DNA of 64,000 bases from Sulfuricurvum sp. (lineage in GTDB: Bacteria > Campylobacterota > Campylobacteria > Campylobacterales > Sulfurimonadaceae). Under the pieces are notes generated by a model that was not told the DNA's origin, made no database searches, and was given only the letters and a program-made list of their open reading frames with translations. Where the stretch lies: positions 39,078 through 103,077 of the forward strand of contig NZ_JALNYS010000004.1 of the NCBI RefSeq assembly GCF_023229695.1, written 5' to 3'. The stretch's first letter is position 1, and each line of letters starts with the position of its first letter. The translations under genes and the position numbers were made by a program. Positions 43,392 through 52,456 of this stretch are shown here, piece by piece.

Positions 43392-44264
43392 ATGTTACCA
43401 AATTTTATTATAGTCGGTGCACCAAAAGCAGGCACTACATCATTGTATTATTATTTGTCTGAACACCCGCAGGTTTTTATGAGTGATCCGAAAGAGGTGA
43501 ATTTTTTCTCTCGGGAAGAAATTGAAAGACAAGGATTGTATTATGATAGCTTTAGGGTAAAAAGTATAGAAGAATATGAAAAGCTATTTGAGACGGTGAG
43601 TACTGAGAAAGCTATAGGTGAGGGAAGTGTATCCTATCTTTTTTATCCTGAAACGGCAGAAAAAATTAAAGAGATGCTGCCTGATGTAAAAATTATTATT
43701 TTACTCAGAGACCCTATTGAAAGAGGATTTTCTCATTATTTAATGGACTATAGATTGGGATTGGTATCTCTTCCATTCGAGGCGATAGTGAATAAATCTG
43801 AGAATCATAAAAATATGGATCTCTATTACCAACAATACATTGAGCTTGGGTTGTATTATGAACAAGTTAAGCGGTATTTGGATTTGTTTGGAGAAGGGCA
43901 GGTAAAGATTTATTTACAAGAAGAGCTGCGAAAAAACAGTGATGCTGTAATTAAAGATTTGTATGATTTTTTAGAAATCGATCCATTGTCTTTTCCCGAT
44001 ACTGAACGTGAGCATAATGTATTTTCTATGCCTAGAAATAAGTTTATACATGCTTTATATGCTTCTTATCCTATTCGTACATTAATGTCAGTTCTAATTC
44101 CAAATTCTCTAAAGGACAGATTGATCAACTTGTTTTTTGATAGAAAAAACAAACCTAAACTCGATCAAAGAATAAAGGAAGATTTACTCAAACTATTTAC
44201 ACCTGATATAAAAAATCTAGAGCAATTAATTGGGCGTGATCTATCACATTGGTATAAAGGCTAA
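43392..44264 (+). CDS. PAPS-dependent carbohydrate sulfotransferase
   Basis: 290 aa. The N-terminal IIVGAPKAGTTSLYYYLSEH is the 5'-PSB loop that binds PAPS. LRDPIERGFSHY is the 3'-PB motif (Arg/Ser contacts to the 3'-phosphate). Homologous to heparan-type N-deacetylase/sulfotransferases. It explains the nearby PAPS-making (cysDNC) and PAP-removing (cysQ) genes and suggests a sulfated glycan. Confidence 0.9.
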   Translation: MLPNFIIVGAPKAGTTSLYYYLSEHPQVFMSDPKEVNFFSREEIERQGLYYDSFRVKSIEEYEKLFETVSTEKAIGEGSVSYLFYPETAEKIKEMLPDVKIIILLRDPIERGFSHYLMDYRLGLVSLPFEAIVNKSENHKNMDLYYQQYIELGLYYEQVKRYLDLFGEGQVKIYLQEELRKNSDAVIKDLYDFLEIDPLSFPDTEREHNVFSMPRNKFIHALYASYPIRTLMSVLIPNSLKDRLINLFFDRKNKPKLDQRIKEDLLKLFTPDIKNLEQLIGRDLSHWYKG

Positions 44265-44268
44265 ACAG

Positions 44269-45432
44269 ATGAATAGTAAACAAGATTTTCTCCAAGAGGC
44301 TAAAAGCGTAAAAATTGCAATAATTGATCATGTAGGCAATAAAGCAGGAATGGATTATTATGACTGTTCATTGGCAAAAGGTTTGGAAAAGAATGAGTGT
44401 GAAACCTTTTTATTTAGTAATTTTCTTGGCAGAGATACCGATAAAATTAAATACCATTCTGTTTTTGAAGGTCATACAAAGAGTAATCCATTAAAAAAAC
44501 TATTCTACCTTTTAAGAGGAGTATTACAAGCATCGTATCGGGCGAAAAAATACGAAGTTGATCTTGTTATTTTACATCTATTTTATGCTAATGCGATAAC
44601 CTTGATTTTAATTGCGGTACCTCGTTTATTTGGATTAAAAACTTTAGTAGTATCTCATGATGTGACTAGTTTTGTTGAGAATGACAACAAAGCTATTCAA
44701 CAACTAATTTACAATCAGTTTTCGACTTATGTTGTTGTGCATAATCATTTTTCATATAACACTTTAATTAAAAATATTAATATTAATAATATTGAAAAGG
44801 TCAAAATAATTAAACAAGGCGGATATATTGATTTAGTAAATACAAACATTTCTAAAGCTGATGCACGCAGAAAGATGGGTTTAGAAGAAGATCAAAAATA
44901 TATACTATTCTTCGGGCAAATTAAAAAGGTTAAAGGTCTAGACATACTATTGGAAGCTATGTCTAATGTAAGTAATGATATAAAATTAATAATTGCCGGT
45001 AAACCCTTGCAAGATGATATGAACTTTTATAATGAAATCATCAAAAAACATCACTTAGAAGATCGTGTTATTCAAATGATACGATTTATAGAAGATGAAG
45101 AGAGAGAAAATCTTTTTTTATCAGCAGATGTAAATGTACTTCCCTATCGTATCATCTATCAAAGTGCAGTCTTGTTAATGGCAATGAGTCATGGGGTTGC
45201 TGTGATAGCATCTGATTTACCTGCCAATAAAGAGGTTATTACAGATCAGGAAAATGGGTTATTATTTGTAAATGAAAATCCAAAGGATTTGGCAGATAAG
45301 ATCAATCTATTTTTCAATACTCCAAATTTGAAAGATACTTTATCATTTAATGCAAAAAAGACAATAGAGCAATCTTACAGTTGGGACGAAATCGCTAAAT
45401 CCTATATTGAAATCGTTCATAATGGTGTTTAA
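44269..45432 (+). CDS. Family 4 glycosyltransferase
   Basis: 387 aa. GT-B fold: ILFFGQIKKVKGLDILLEAM near 220 and YRIIYQSAVLLMAMSHGVAVIAS with the C-terminal donor-binding region. Start at MNSKQDF; an open extension upstream overlaps the sulfotransferase gene. Last gene of the AT-rich core; 145 bp without a gene follow. Confidence 0.83.
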   Translation: MNSKQDFLQEAKSVKIAIIDHVGNKAGMDYYDCSLAKGLEKNECETFLFSNFLGRDTDKIKYHSVFEGHTKSNPLKKLFYLLRGVLQASYRAKKYEVDLVILHLFYANAITLILIAVPRLFGLKTLVVSHDVTSFVENDNKAIQQLIYNQFSTYVVVHNHFSYNTLIKNININNIEKVKIIKQGGYIDLVNTNISKADARRKMGLEEDQKYILFFGQIKKVKGLDILLEAMSNVSNDIKLIIAGKPLQDDMNFYNEIIKKHHLEDRVIQMIRFIEDEERENLFLSADVNVLPYRIIYQSAVLLMAMSHGVAVIASDLPANKEVITDQENGLLFVNENPKDLADKINLFFNTPNLKDTLSFNAKKTIEQSYSWDEIAKSYIEIVHNGV

Positions 45433-45577
45433 ATTATAAAGGGTATTTTATAATCGTAGCTTGGTGTGATTTGTATTGAATAAGTTTCCAGTTTACGTTA
45501 AAATATGGTTAGTATTATCAAATAATTTCGGTTTAATTATATGGTATTTAAGATATTGATTAAGAGTGGGGTAATTA

Positions 45578-46612
45578 ATGAAAAAAGCGATTGTAACGGG
45601 TGTGACAGGTCAAGACGGCGCGTATTTGGTAGAGCTTTTATTACAAAAAGGTTACGAGGTATACGGTACGTATCGGCGTACCGCTTCGGTGAATTTTTGG
45701 AGATTAGAGGAGCTGGGGGTTGATAAACATCCTAATTTGCATCTGGTCGAATATGATTTAACGGATCAGTCAAACAGTATCCGAATGGTTATGGAGATTC
45801 AGCCGGATGAAATTTATAATCTTGCGGCACAAAGTTTTGTCGGAGTCTCTTTTGAACAACCGCTAGCGACAGCGCATATTACCGGATTGGGATGTGTCCA
45901 TTTACTTGAAGCGATTCGTATCGTCAATCCAAAAATTAAATTTTATCAAGCGTCCACTTCTGAAATGTTTGGAGAAGTTCAAGCTATTCCACAGATAGAA
46001 TCCACCCCATTTTATCCAAGAAGCCCCTATGGGGTTGCCAAGCTTTACGCGCACTGGATGGTGATTAATTATCGTGAATCGTATAATATTTTTGGATGTA
46101 GCGGGATTTTATTTAATCATGAATCGCCATTACGCGGGAAAGAGTTTGTAACGAGAAAAATCACCGACAGTGTTGCGAAAATCAAACTGGGTAAGCAGGA
46201 GTTTCTAGAGCTTGGCAATATGGATGCCAAGCGAGACTGGGGTTTTGCAAAAGAGTATGTTGAGGGGATGTATCTTATGTTACAGGCGGATAAGCCTGAT
46301 ACCTATGTATTGGCTACCAACAGAACTGAAACGGTTCGTGATTTTGTAACGATGGCTTTTAAAGCAGCGGATATTGATCTTGAATGGAGCGGTAGCGGGG
46401 TAGATGAGATTGGAAAAGACAAATCGACGGATAAAATCCTCGTTAAAGTGAATTCCAAGTTTTATCGTCCGGCTGAAGTGGATTTACTCATAGGCAATCC
46501 TGAAAAAGCCAAAAGTGTCTTGGGCTGGGAACCCAAGACATCATTGGAAGAGTTGTGCGCGATGATGGTCAAAGAAGATCTTCGACGAAATGAATCAGGC
46601 GCCACTTTTTAA
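45578..46612 (+). CDS. gmd: GDP-mannose 4,6-dehydratase
   Basis: 344 aa. VTGVTGQDGAYLVELLL, YRRTASVNFWRLE, and catalytic YGVAKLYAHW with FNHESPLRG are diagnostic. It makes GDP-4-keto-6-deoxy-mannose from GDP-mannose supplied by ManC/ManB. Stop overlaps the reductase start. Confidence 0.95.
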   Translation: MKKAIVTGVTGQDGAYLVELLLQKGYEVYGTYRRTASVNFWRLEELGVDKHPNLHLVEYDLTDQSNSIRMVMEIQPDEIYNLAAQSFVGVSFEQPLATAHITGLGCVHLLEAIRIVNPKIKFYQASTSEMFGEVQAIPQIESTPFYPRSPYGVAKLYAHWMVINYRESYNIFGCSGILFNHESPLRGKEFVTRKITDSVAKIKLGKQEFLELGNMDAKRDWGFAKEYVEGMYLMLQADKPDTYVLATNRTETVRDFVTMAFKAADIDLEWSGSGVDEIGKDKSTDKILVKVNSKFYRPAEVDLLIGNPEKAKSVLGWEPKTSLEELCAMMVKEDLRRNESGATF

Positions 46613-47499
46613 TGACTGTTTTTATCACGGGGATTGACGGGTTTACCGGTAAACACCTCGAAATTTTTTTGAGAAATCTTGGGTATGCCGTTTACGGCAG
46701 TGTCCAAGATAAATCGAAAAATCCGAATCACCTCCAATGTGACATTCGTAACCGAGATGACGTTAAGAGGGTTATAACCAAGGTTAAACCGGATTATCTT
46801 TTTCATTTAGCCGCTATTTCGTTTGTCGGTGAATCCGACAAATCGATGATGTACAGCGTCAATGTTTTAGGGACCCAAAATATTCTCGAAGGATGTTTGG
46901 AAGTATCGACACTCAAAAAAATAGTGATTGCCAGCAGCGCAACGGTATATGGAAATCAAGGTAGCAGCGTACTGGACGAATCCATGTGCCCTAAGCCGGT
47001 CGAGCATTACGGCATCAGTAAGTTGGCCATGGAGTGCATGGCTAGGACTTATTTTGATCGATTAAATATATTGATTGTCAGACCCTTTAACTATACGGGA
47101 GTAGGGCATAGTAATAATTTTGTAATACCAAAAATCGTCACCCATTTCCGTGAGAAAAAAGAGGGTATCGAACTCGGCAATCTGGATGTATCGAGAGAGT
47201 TTAATGATGTTAGAGTGGTCGTAGAATGGTATGAGAAACTTATGCGCTGCAGTGCAAAATCGGATGTTGTTAATGTGTGTACGGGCAGTGGGGTGAAATT
47301 ATTAACGGTCATAGAATTATTGGAAGAATTATCAGAATATTCAATTGACATTCAGGTGAATCCAATGTTTATGCGTAAAAATGAAATACCGGTATTAACC
47401 GGTTCAGCAATGAAGCTAGGAAGTTTTATTGAACTTGATAATAAATATACCATTCGCGATACGTTACAATGGATGTATAGCAGTGCAGCGAAAGAGTGA
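46612..47499 (+). CDS. rmd: GDP-6-deoxy-4-ketomannose reductase (RMD-like)
   Basis: 295 aa SDR. FITGIDGFTGKHLE, SSATVYG, catalytic YGISK. Short length and the pairing with gmd point to RMD, giving GDP-D-rhamnose, rather than the GDP-fucose synthase WcaG, which also epimerises. Product assignment is an inference. Confidence 0.8.
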   Translation: MTVFITGIDGFTGKHLEIFLRNLGYAVYGSVQDKSKNPNHLQCDIRNRDDVKRVITKVKPDYLFHLAAISFVGESDKSMMYSVNVLGTQNILEGCLEVSTLKKIVIASSATVYGNQGSSVLDESMCPKPVEHYGISKLAMECMARTYFDRLNILIVRPFNYTGVGHSNNFVIPKIVTHFREKKEGIELGNLDVSREFNDVRVVVEWYEKLMRCSAKSDVVNVCTGSGVKLLTVIELLEELSEYSIDIQVNPMFMRKNEIPVLTGSAMKLGSFIELDNKYTIRDTLQWMYSSAAKE

Positions 47500-47531
47500 C
47501 GCTTTATCGTCATTATGAATAAAGGGCAAGA

Positions 47532-47996
47532 ATGAAGTTGAGAATTATAGCAATGGAGATCATATCTAAGATTATTCGATCAATCCGTATGAAATCGCAC
47601 CAATTGCAAGGGTATGCCAATATAGACAAAAGTGTTATTCTGGAGAGCCGTTTGGTTCTGGATAAAGTCTATCCGCAAGGGATACATATCGGCGAAAATT
47701 CATTAATCGCCAGTGGGACAACGATATTGTGCCATGAACACGTTAAACGTGACCCCATTGATCCACGAAATCCATGGGTGACCGATACGTATATCGGCAA
47801 AAATTGTTTTATCGGGGTCGGCTCTATGATATTACCGGGTGTCCGTATCGGAGATGAAGTGATCGTAGGTGCTGCAACGGTAGTAACGAAAGACGTGCCG
47901 TCCAATTCAATTGTTGTAGGCAACCCGGGAAGAATTTTGGATAGAAAAATATCAATGAATTCGCATGCAGTTTTATCAGAGTTTGACCAAAACTGA
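47532..47996 (+). CDS. Hexapeptide-repeat acyltransferase
   Basis: 154 aa with left-handed beta-helix repeats IGENSLIASGT, IGKNCFIGVGSMILPGVRIGDEVIVGA and VVGNPGRIL. Probably an O- or N-acetyltransferase acting on a sugar nucleotide or repeat unit. It precedes an oxidoreductase gene by 38 bp. Confidence 0.8.
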   Translation: MKLRIIAMEIISKIIRSIRMKSHQLQGYANIDKSVILESRLVLDKVYPQGIHIGENSLIASGTTILCHEHVKRDPIDPRNPWVTDTYIGKNCFIGVGSMILPGVRIGDEVIVGAATVVTKDVPSNSIVVGNPGRILDRKISMNSHAVLSEFDQN

Positions 47997-48034
47997 TTGA
48001 AATAGAGTAAGTTAATATTGAAGGAGAAAATCAT

Positions 48035-49054
48035 ATGAAGAAACTAGGTGTAATCGGTGTAGGTAAAATGGGTCTTTCCCATTTGGCCATTGCCAATCAA
48101 ACGGTAGGAATTGAAGTTGCCGCCATATGCGATACGTCGAAGCCATTGCTCCGATTTTTAGAAAAAAATACAAAGTTTCGTGCCTTCAGTGATTATAAAA
48201 AAATGATTGATGATGTCCAATTGGACGGGATAATGGTCAATGTTCCCAATACATTTCATTTTGAGATTGCCAAGTACTGTTTGGAAAAAGGGATTAGTGT
48301 ATTTGTCGAGAAACCTTTTACCCTCACGTATAAAGAGAGCCAGGAGCTGGTTGAACTGGCTAAAGCAAAAAATTTAAAAGGGCAGGTTGGTTATGTAAAC
48401 CGATTTAACCCGATTTTTCAAAGAGTTAAAAAACTTTTGGATGAGAAAGTATTGGGTGAAATCGCAAGCTACAGCAACCGGATGGTAGGTGGTGTCGTTA
48501 TCGCTGAAAGCAGTAAAGGGTGGAGGAATGATTACTCAAAAGGGGGGGGATGTTTGTTCGATTACGGTCCTCACTGTTTTGATTTGTCCACCTATTTTTT
48601 CGGTACCGATGTACGAATCGTCTCTTCCGTACTCAAAAAGGTTTTTTCGACCATGGTAGATGACATAGTATCGGCTACATTGCTGCATGATGATAAAATC
48701 GTGGGATACAATTATATCAACTGGTCGGATAATTCGGTTCGAAAAGCGAGCAATACGATCGAAATTTTCGGATCCAAAGGGAAAATCATCGCCAATAAAC
48801 AAGAACTTTCCATTTACATGAATGAGGCAGATGAGGGCAATAACCTTCAAAAAGGGTGGAATCAGCTCTATATTACCGATGAAAATACGGATGTCAATTA
48901 TTACCTTCGAGGGGAAGATTTTTCGCGTCAATTGGAAGAGTTTTCTCAGCTACTTAACGGAACGATCAGTGAGTCGCGCTCATCCCTTTACAGTGCGAGC
49001 ATAACGGATAAAATGCTCGAAGAGACATTTAATCTTTCAGGAGGAGTCCGATAA
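48035..49054 (+). CDS. Gfo/Idh/MocA-family oxidoreductase
   Basis: 339 aa. Rossmann GVIGVGKMGLSHL, the catalytic EKPF at residues ~90, and GGGCLFDYGPHCFDL with the active-site His. Such enzymes oxidise or reduce sugar carbons on nucleotide sugars (compare WlbA and FdtA routes). An uninterrupted G8 tract at 48542-48549 lies within the coding sequence. Confidence 0.85.
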   Translation: MKKLGVIGVGKMGLSHLAIANQTVGIEVAAICDTSKPLLRFLEKNTKFRAFSDYKKMIDDVQLDGIMVNVPNTFHFEIAKYCLEKGISVFVEKPFTLTYKESQELVELAKAKNLKGQVGYVNRFNPIFQRVKKLLDEKVLGEIASYSNRMVGGVVIAESSKGWRNDYSKGGGCLFDYGPHCFDLSTYFFGTDVRIVSSVLKKVFSTMVDDIVSATLLHDDKIVGYNYINWSDNSVRKASNTIEIFGSKGKIIANKQELSIYMNEADEGNNLQKGWNQLYITDENTDVNYYLRGEDFSRQLEEFSQLLNGTISESRSSLYSASITDKMLEETFNLSGGVR

Positions 49055-49923
49055 TGGATAAAATAATTTTTGGGGACAATCAATTTTTCGGTGTTAATCA
49101 CATGTCAGAACAAACATCGATTAAACAGAGTCAGAAATTCAAGTCTGCCGACGATATTTTTAAAACATTGGAATACGTCAATGATATCGGAATCAAAAGT
49201 TTCATGTTTACGACACACGATCAGTTGGAGCCGGTACTGGAGCGTATAAAAAATGATAGCCGATTTAATGATTTTAAACTGATTCCCTGTATGCCGTATG
49301 CCCACAAGTACGGTAACGCCATGGTTGAACTGGGAATATTTGAAGCCATTAATAAATTCACCCCCGGCAATAAACTTATGGCCGGGTTAAAAGGGGTGGG
49401 GTCACTTATTACATCGGATCCGGTTCCGATCATGGAACTGCTGGTTGACTCTGAAATGAAACTCCTTAAAGGGATGAATGTCGAAGCAATTTTCCTCCAA
49501 AATATTGTAACCGATTTATTGATCGGGCTTGGTCTGACCAATGTACTGTATGAATTTTCCCGCTATACGGAGAAAAAATACGGGGTTAAAGCCGGATTTT
49601 TTACGATGAATCATGTAAAACTTCACAACATCCTTGTCAATGATCTGGGTATGGTCAATCCGATGATTTGTAGTGATATCAATAAAATCGGGTTTCGGAT
49701 GAATCCAACGCAAAAAGATGTTGAAGCTGTTCTAGACAAACATGACAGTTACAATATTGCGATGTCGATTTTAGCCTCCGGTGCAATCAATCCTGCAGAA
49801 GCCGTCAAGTATGTCGGATCGTTAAAAGGTGTGGACTCGGTATTATTCGGCGCTTCGTCACCCGCGCATATTCTACAAACAAAAGAGCTGTTAGAAGATG
49901 CCATGTCACGACAGAATAGCTAA
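49054..49923 (+). CDS. Unidentified protein, possible TIM-barrel enzyme, coupled to the oxidoreductase
   Basis: 289 aa. N-terminal IIFGDNQFFGVNHMSEQ and a run of alternating strands and helices (SFMFTTHDQ, KLIPCMPYA, KAGFFTMN, SDINKIGFRMNP, SILASGAINP, LFGASSP) suggest an eight-fold barrel like aldo-keto or aldolase proteins. I do not recognise the family. It overlaps the oxidoreductase by one base, so both likely act on one sugar. Confidence 0.6.
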   Translation: MDKIIFGDNQFFGVNHMSEQTSIKQSQKFKSADDIFKTLEYVNDIGIKSFMFTTHDQLEPVLERIKNDSRFNDFKLIPCMPYAHKYGNAMVELGIFEAINKFTPGNKLMAGLKGVGSLITSDPVPIMELLVDSEMKLLKGMNVEAIFLQNIVTDLLIGLGLTNVLYEFSRYTEKKYGVKAGFFTMNHVKLHNILVNDLGMVNPMICSDINKIGFRMNPTQKDVEAVLDKHDSYNIAMSILASGAINPAEAVKYVGSLKGVDSVLFGASSPAHILQTKELLEDAMSRQNS

Positions 49924-49946
49924 CAGTGATTTCTGCAAGGGAAAAT

Positions 49947-51032
49947 ATGGACACTAAACGAATAGCTGTGATCGGTATTGTCGGCTTGCCGGCAAAATAT
50001 GGCGGGTTTGAGACTTTTGCCGATTATTTAAGCCGTTATATTCATGATAAATTTGATTTAACGGTCTATTGCAGCGCTAAGAGCTATCCGGAGAAGATAG
50101 AAAACTATAATAATGCAAAAATTGAATACATTCCTTTAAAAGCCACCGGTATTCAAAGTATCCCCTACGATATTTTATCCATTGTCCATGCCGTTAGACA
50201 TAATGACATATTGTTGGTGTTGGGATCATCGGGCGCGATCGTGTTACCGATAATTTCTGCTTTGTTTAATAAGCGAATCGTTTTTAACATGGCAGGGCTT
50301 GAGTGGAAACGTTCAAAATGGAATTGGCTTGCACGATGGTTTTTAAAGTTTTCAGAAAAAATTGCGGTTAAATATTCCGATGTTATCGTAGTAGACAACA
50401 AAGGGCTTCAAGATTATATTTTTGAAACGTATAATGTAGAGAGTCATGTGATTGCGTATGGTGGAGATCAGGTAACAAGGATGGAGATATCTAAAGAACT
50501 GAAAGAGCGTTTTGGTTTTTTACACAATCCGTATTCTATTGCCGTTGCGCGTATACAGCCGGATAATAATATTGACATGATTTTAGAGGCATTTGTAAAA
50601 CTGCCGAAGAATCCTTTGGTTTTTGTCGGCAATTGGGATTTCAGCGAATACGGCAAGGATCTCAAAAAAAAGTATGCGCAATACAATCATATCCATTTGT
50701 TGGATCCGATTTACGATTTGAGTATACTCGATCAGCTCCGGTCTAATTGCTCGTATTATATCCATGGACACAGTTCGGGCGGAACCAATCCATCCCTGGT
50801 TGAAGCAATGCATCTTGAGTTACCGATATTTTGTTTCGACGTGAATTTCAACCGCTACACAACCGAAAATGAAGCTGCCTATTTTAATTCTTCTGATGAG
50901 TTGGCAGAAAAAATTGCTTTAATGGAAAGCAATAGTGAGGAAAAACAGCGTATCGGTTTACGAATGAAGGAAATTGCTGAAAGATTATATACTTGGAAGT
51001 ATATTGTTGAAGAATATGAAAGATTTTTCTAA
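49947..51032 (+). CDS. Family 4 glycosyltransferase with DUF1972 N-terminus (rhamnosyltransferase-like)
   Basis: 361 aa. IGIVGLPAKYGGFETFADYL is the DUF1972 signature seen in rhamnosyl- and other transferases. HGHSSGGTNPSLVEAM near 270 binds the donor. Start at MDTKRIAV, preceded by CAAGGGA. Probably uses dTDP- or GDP-rhamnose. Confidence 0.85.
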   Translation: MDTKRIAVIGIVGLPAKYGGFETFADYLSRYIHDKFDLTVYCSAKSYPEKIENYNNAKIEYIPLKATGIQSIPYDILSIVHAVRHNDILLVLGSSGAIVLPIISALFNKRIVFNMAGLEWKRSKWNWLARWFLKFSEKIAVKYSDVIVVDNKGLQDYIFETYNVESHVIAYGGDQVTRMEISKELKERFGFLHNPYSIAVARIQPDNNIDMILEAFVKLPKNPLVFVGNWDFSEYGKDLKKKYAQYNHIHLLDPIYDLSILDQLRSNCSYYIHGHSSGGTNPSLVEAMHLELPIFCFDVNFNRYTTENEAAYFNSSDELAEKIALMESNSEEKQRIGLRMKEIAERLYTWKYIVEEYERFF

Positions 51033-51069
51033 ATCTCGATAATTAATTTTGCAAGAAAGAGGATTCTTT

Positions 51070-52455
51070 ATGACAAATATCATTTTATGCGGGGGCAGTG
51101 GAACCCGTCTATGGCCGATAAGCCGTACGCTTCTGCCAAAACAGTTTGTTAAGCTATTTGATGGGAAGTCATTATTTCAACTGACCGTAGCGAGAAATAT
51201 GGGCGTATGCGACAAACAGTTGGTCGTGTCCAATTCTGAACAGTATTTTTTAGCTCTGGATCAGCTTGAAGAGAATTCAACAACAGCCGTTTCTCATTCG
51301 AGTTTTTTACTTGAACCGGTCGGACGCAATACGGCACCGGCTATCGCTTTAGCCTGTATGGCATTGGATCCCGATGAGATCGTTCTTGTTTCACCGAGTG
51401 ACCATTTGATCCGAAACGGTGCCAACTATGAGAAGGTTGTACTCAGAGCTAAAGTATTGGCGGAAGAGGGATATTTGGTTACCTTTGGGATAACACCGAC
51501 GTTTGCAGAAACAGGATTTGGATATATTGAAGCGCAAGAGGGTGAAAATGTCAAAGCATTTCATGAAAAACCTGATTTAAATACGGCAGAAAGCTATGTC
51601 AATGCCGGTAATTATTATTGGAACAGCGGAATGTTTTGTTTTCGTGCAGGTACGTTTCTAGATGAACTGCAAAAATATACACCGGAGATTTATGACGCAT
51701 GTCGTATAGCATGGACAAACAAATCAAGTTCACATCCTTCTCAATACAGAATACGCACAGACGAGATGCAAGCCATTCCTGATGAGAGCATTGATTATGC
51801 CGTAATGGAAAAAAGTGACAGGGTCAAGGTTGTTCCAAGTGATATCGGCTGGAGTGATGTAGGAAGCTTTGACGCTTTGTATCATGAAATGTCCCATGAT
51901 GAGAATGGAAATACAACGGCAGAGAATCATATTTCGATCGGGTCTAAAAATAATCTGGTGATTTCTGACAAACTTGTTGCGACGATCGACATCGATAATT
52001 TGATGATTATCGATACGGGCGATGCATTGCTGATATCTAAAAAAGGGAGCAGCCAAAAAGTCAAAGAGGTTGTCGCGCAGCTTAAAAAGAGAGATACTCA
52101 GCTGCATAATATCCATTTGACGGCACATCGTCCATGGGGGACCTATACCGTACTGGAAGATACCCCGGGGTATAAAATTAAACGAATTGTGGTGAATCCC
52201 GGAAAACGGTTGAGTCTTCAAAAACATTTTCACCGCAATGAACATTGGATTGTTGTAAGCGGTACGGCAACGGTAACTGTGGGTGAAGAAATCAAATATA
52301 TTCGCCCAAATGAGTCAACTTATATTAAGATGGGAGAGATTCATCGTTTGTCAAATGAAGGGAAGATACCGGTTATCCTCATCGAAGCGCAAGTGGGTGA
52401 ATATACCGGTGAAGATGATATCATACGAATCAGCGATGATTTTAAAAGGAATTGA
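51070..52455 (+). CDS. manC: Mannose-1-phosphate guanylyltransferase / mannose-6-phosphate isomerase
   Basis: 461 aa bifunctional protein. N-terminal LCGGSGTRLWPISR pyrophosphorylase motif, FHEKP, and a C-terminal cupin with HRPWGTYTVLED and QKHFHRNEHWIVVSGTA (isomerase metal ligands). It provides GDP-mannose to gmd. The stop is one base before manB. Confidence 0.95.
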   Translation: MTNIILCGGSGTRLWPISRTLLPKQFVKLFDGKSLFQLTVARNMGVCDKQLVVSNSEQYFLALDQLEENSTTAVSHSSFLLEPVGRNTAPAIALACMALDPDEIVLVSPSDHLIRNGANYEKVVLRAKVLAEEGYLVTFGITPTFAETGFGYIEAQEGENVKAFHEKPDLNTAESYVNAGNYYWNSGMFCFRAGTFLDELQKYTPEIYDACRIAWTNKSSSHPSQYRIRTDEMQAIPDESIDYAVMEKSDRVKVVPSDIGWSDVGSFDALYHEMSHDENGNTTAENHISIGSKNNLVISDKLVATIDIDNLMIIDTGDALLISKKGSSQKVKEVVAQLKKRDTQLHNIHLTAHRPWGTYTVLEDTPGYKIKRIVVNPGKRLSLQKHFHRNEHWIVVSGTATVTVGEEIKYIRPNESTYIKMGEIHRLSNEGKIPVILIEAQVGEYTGEDDIIRISDDFKRN

Positions 52456-52456
52456 A

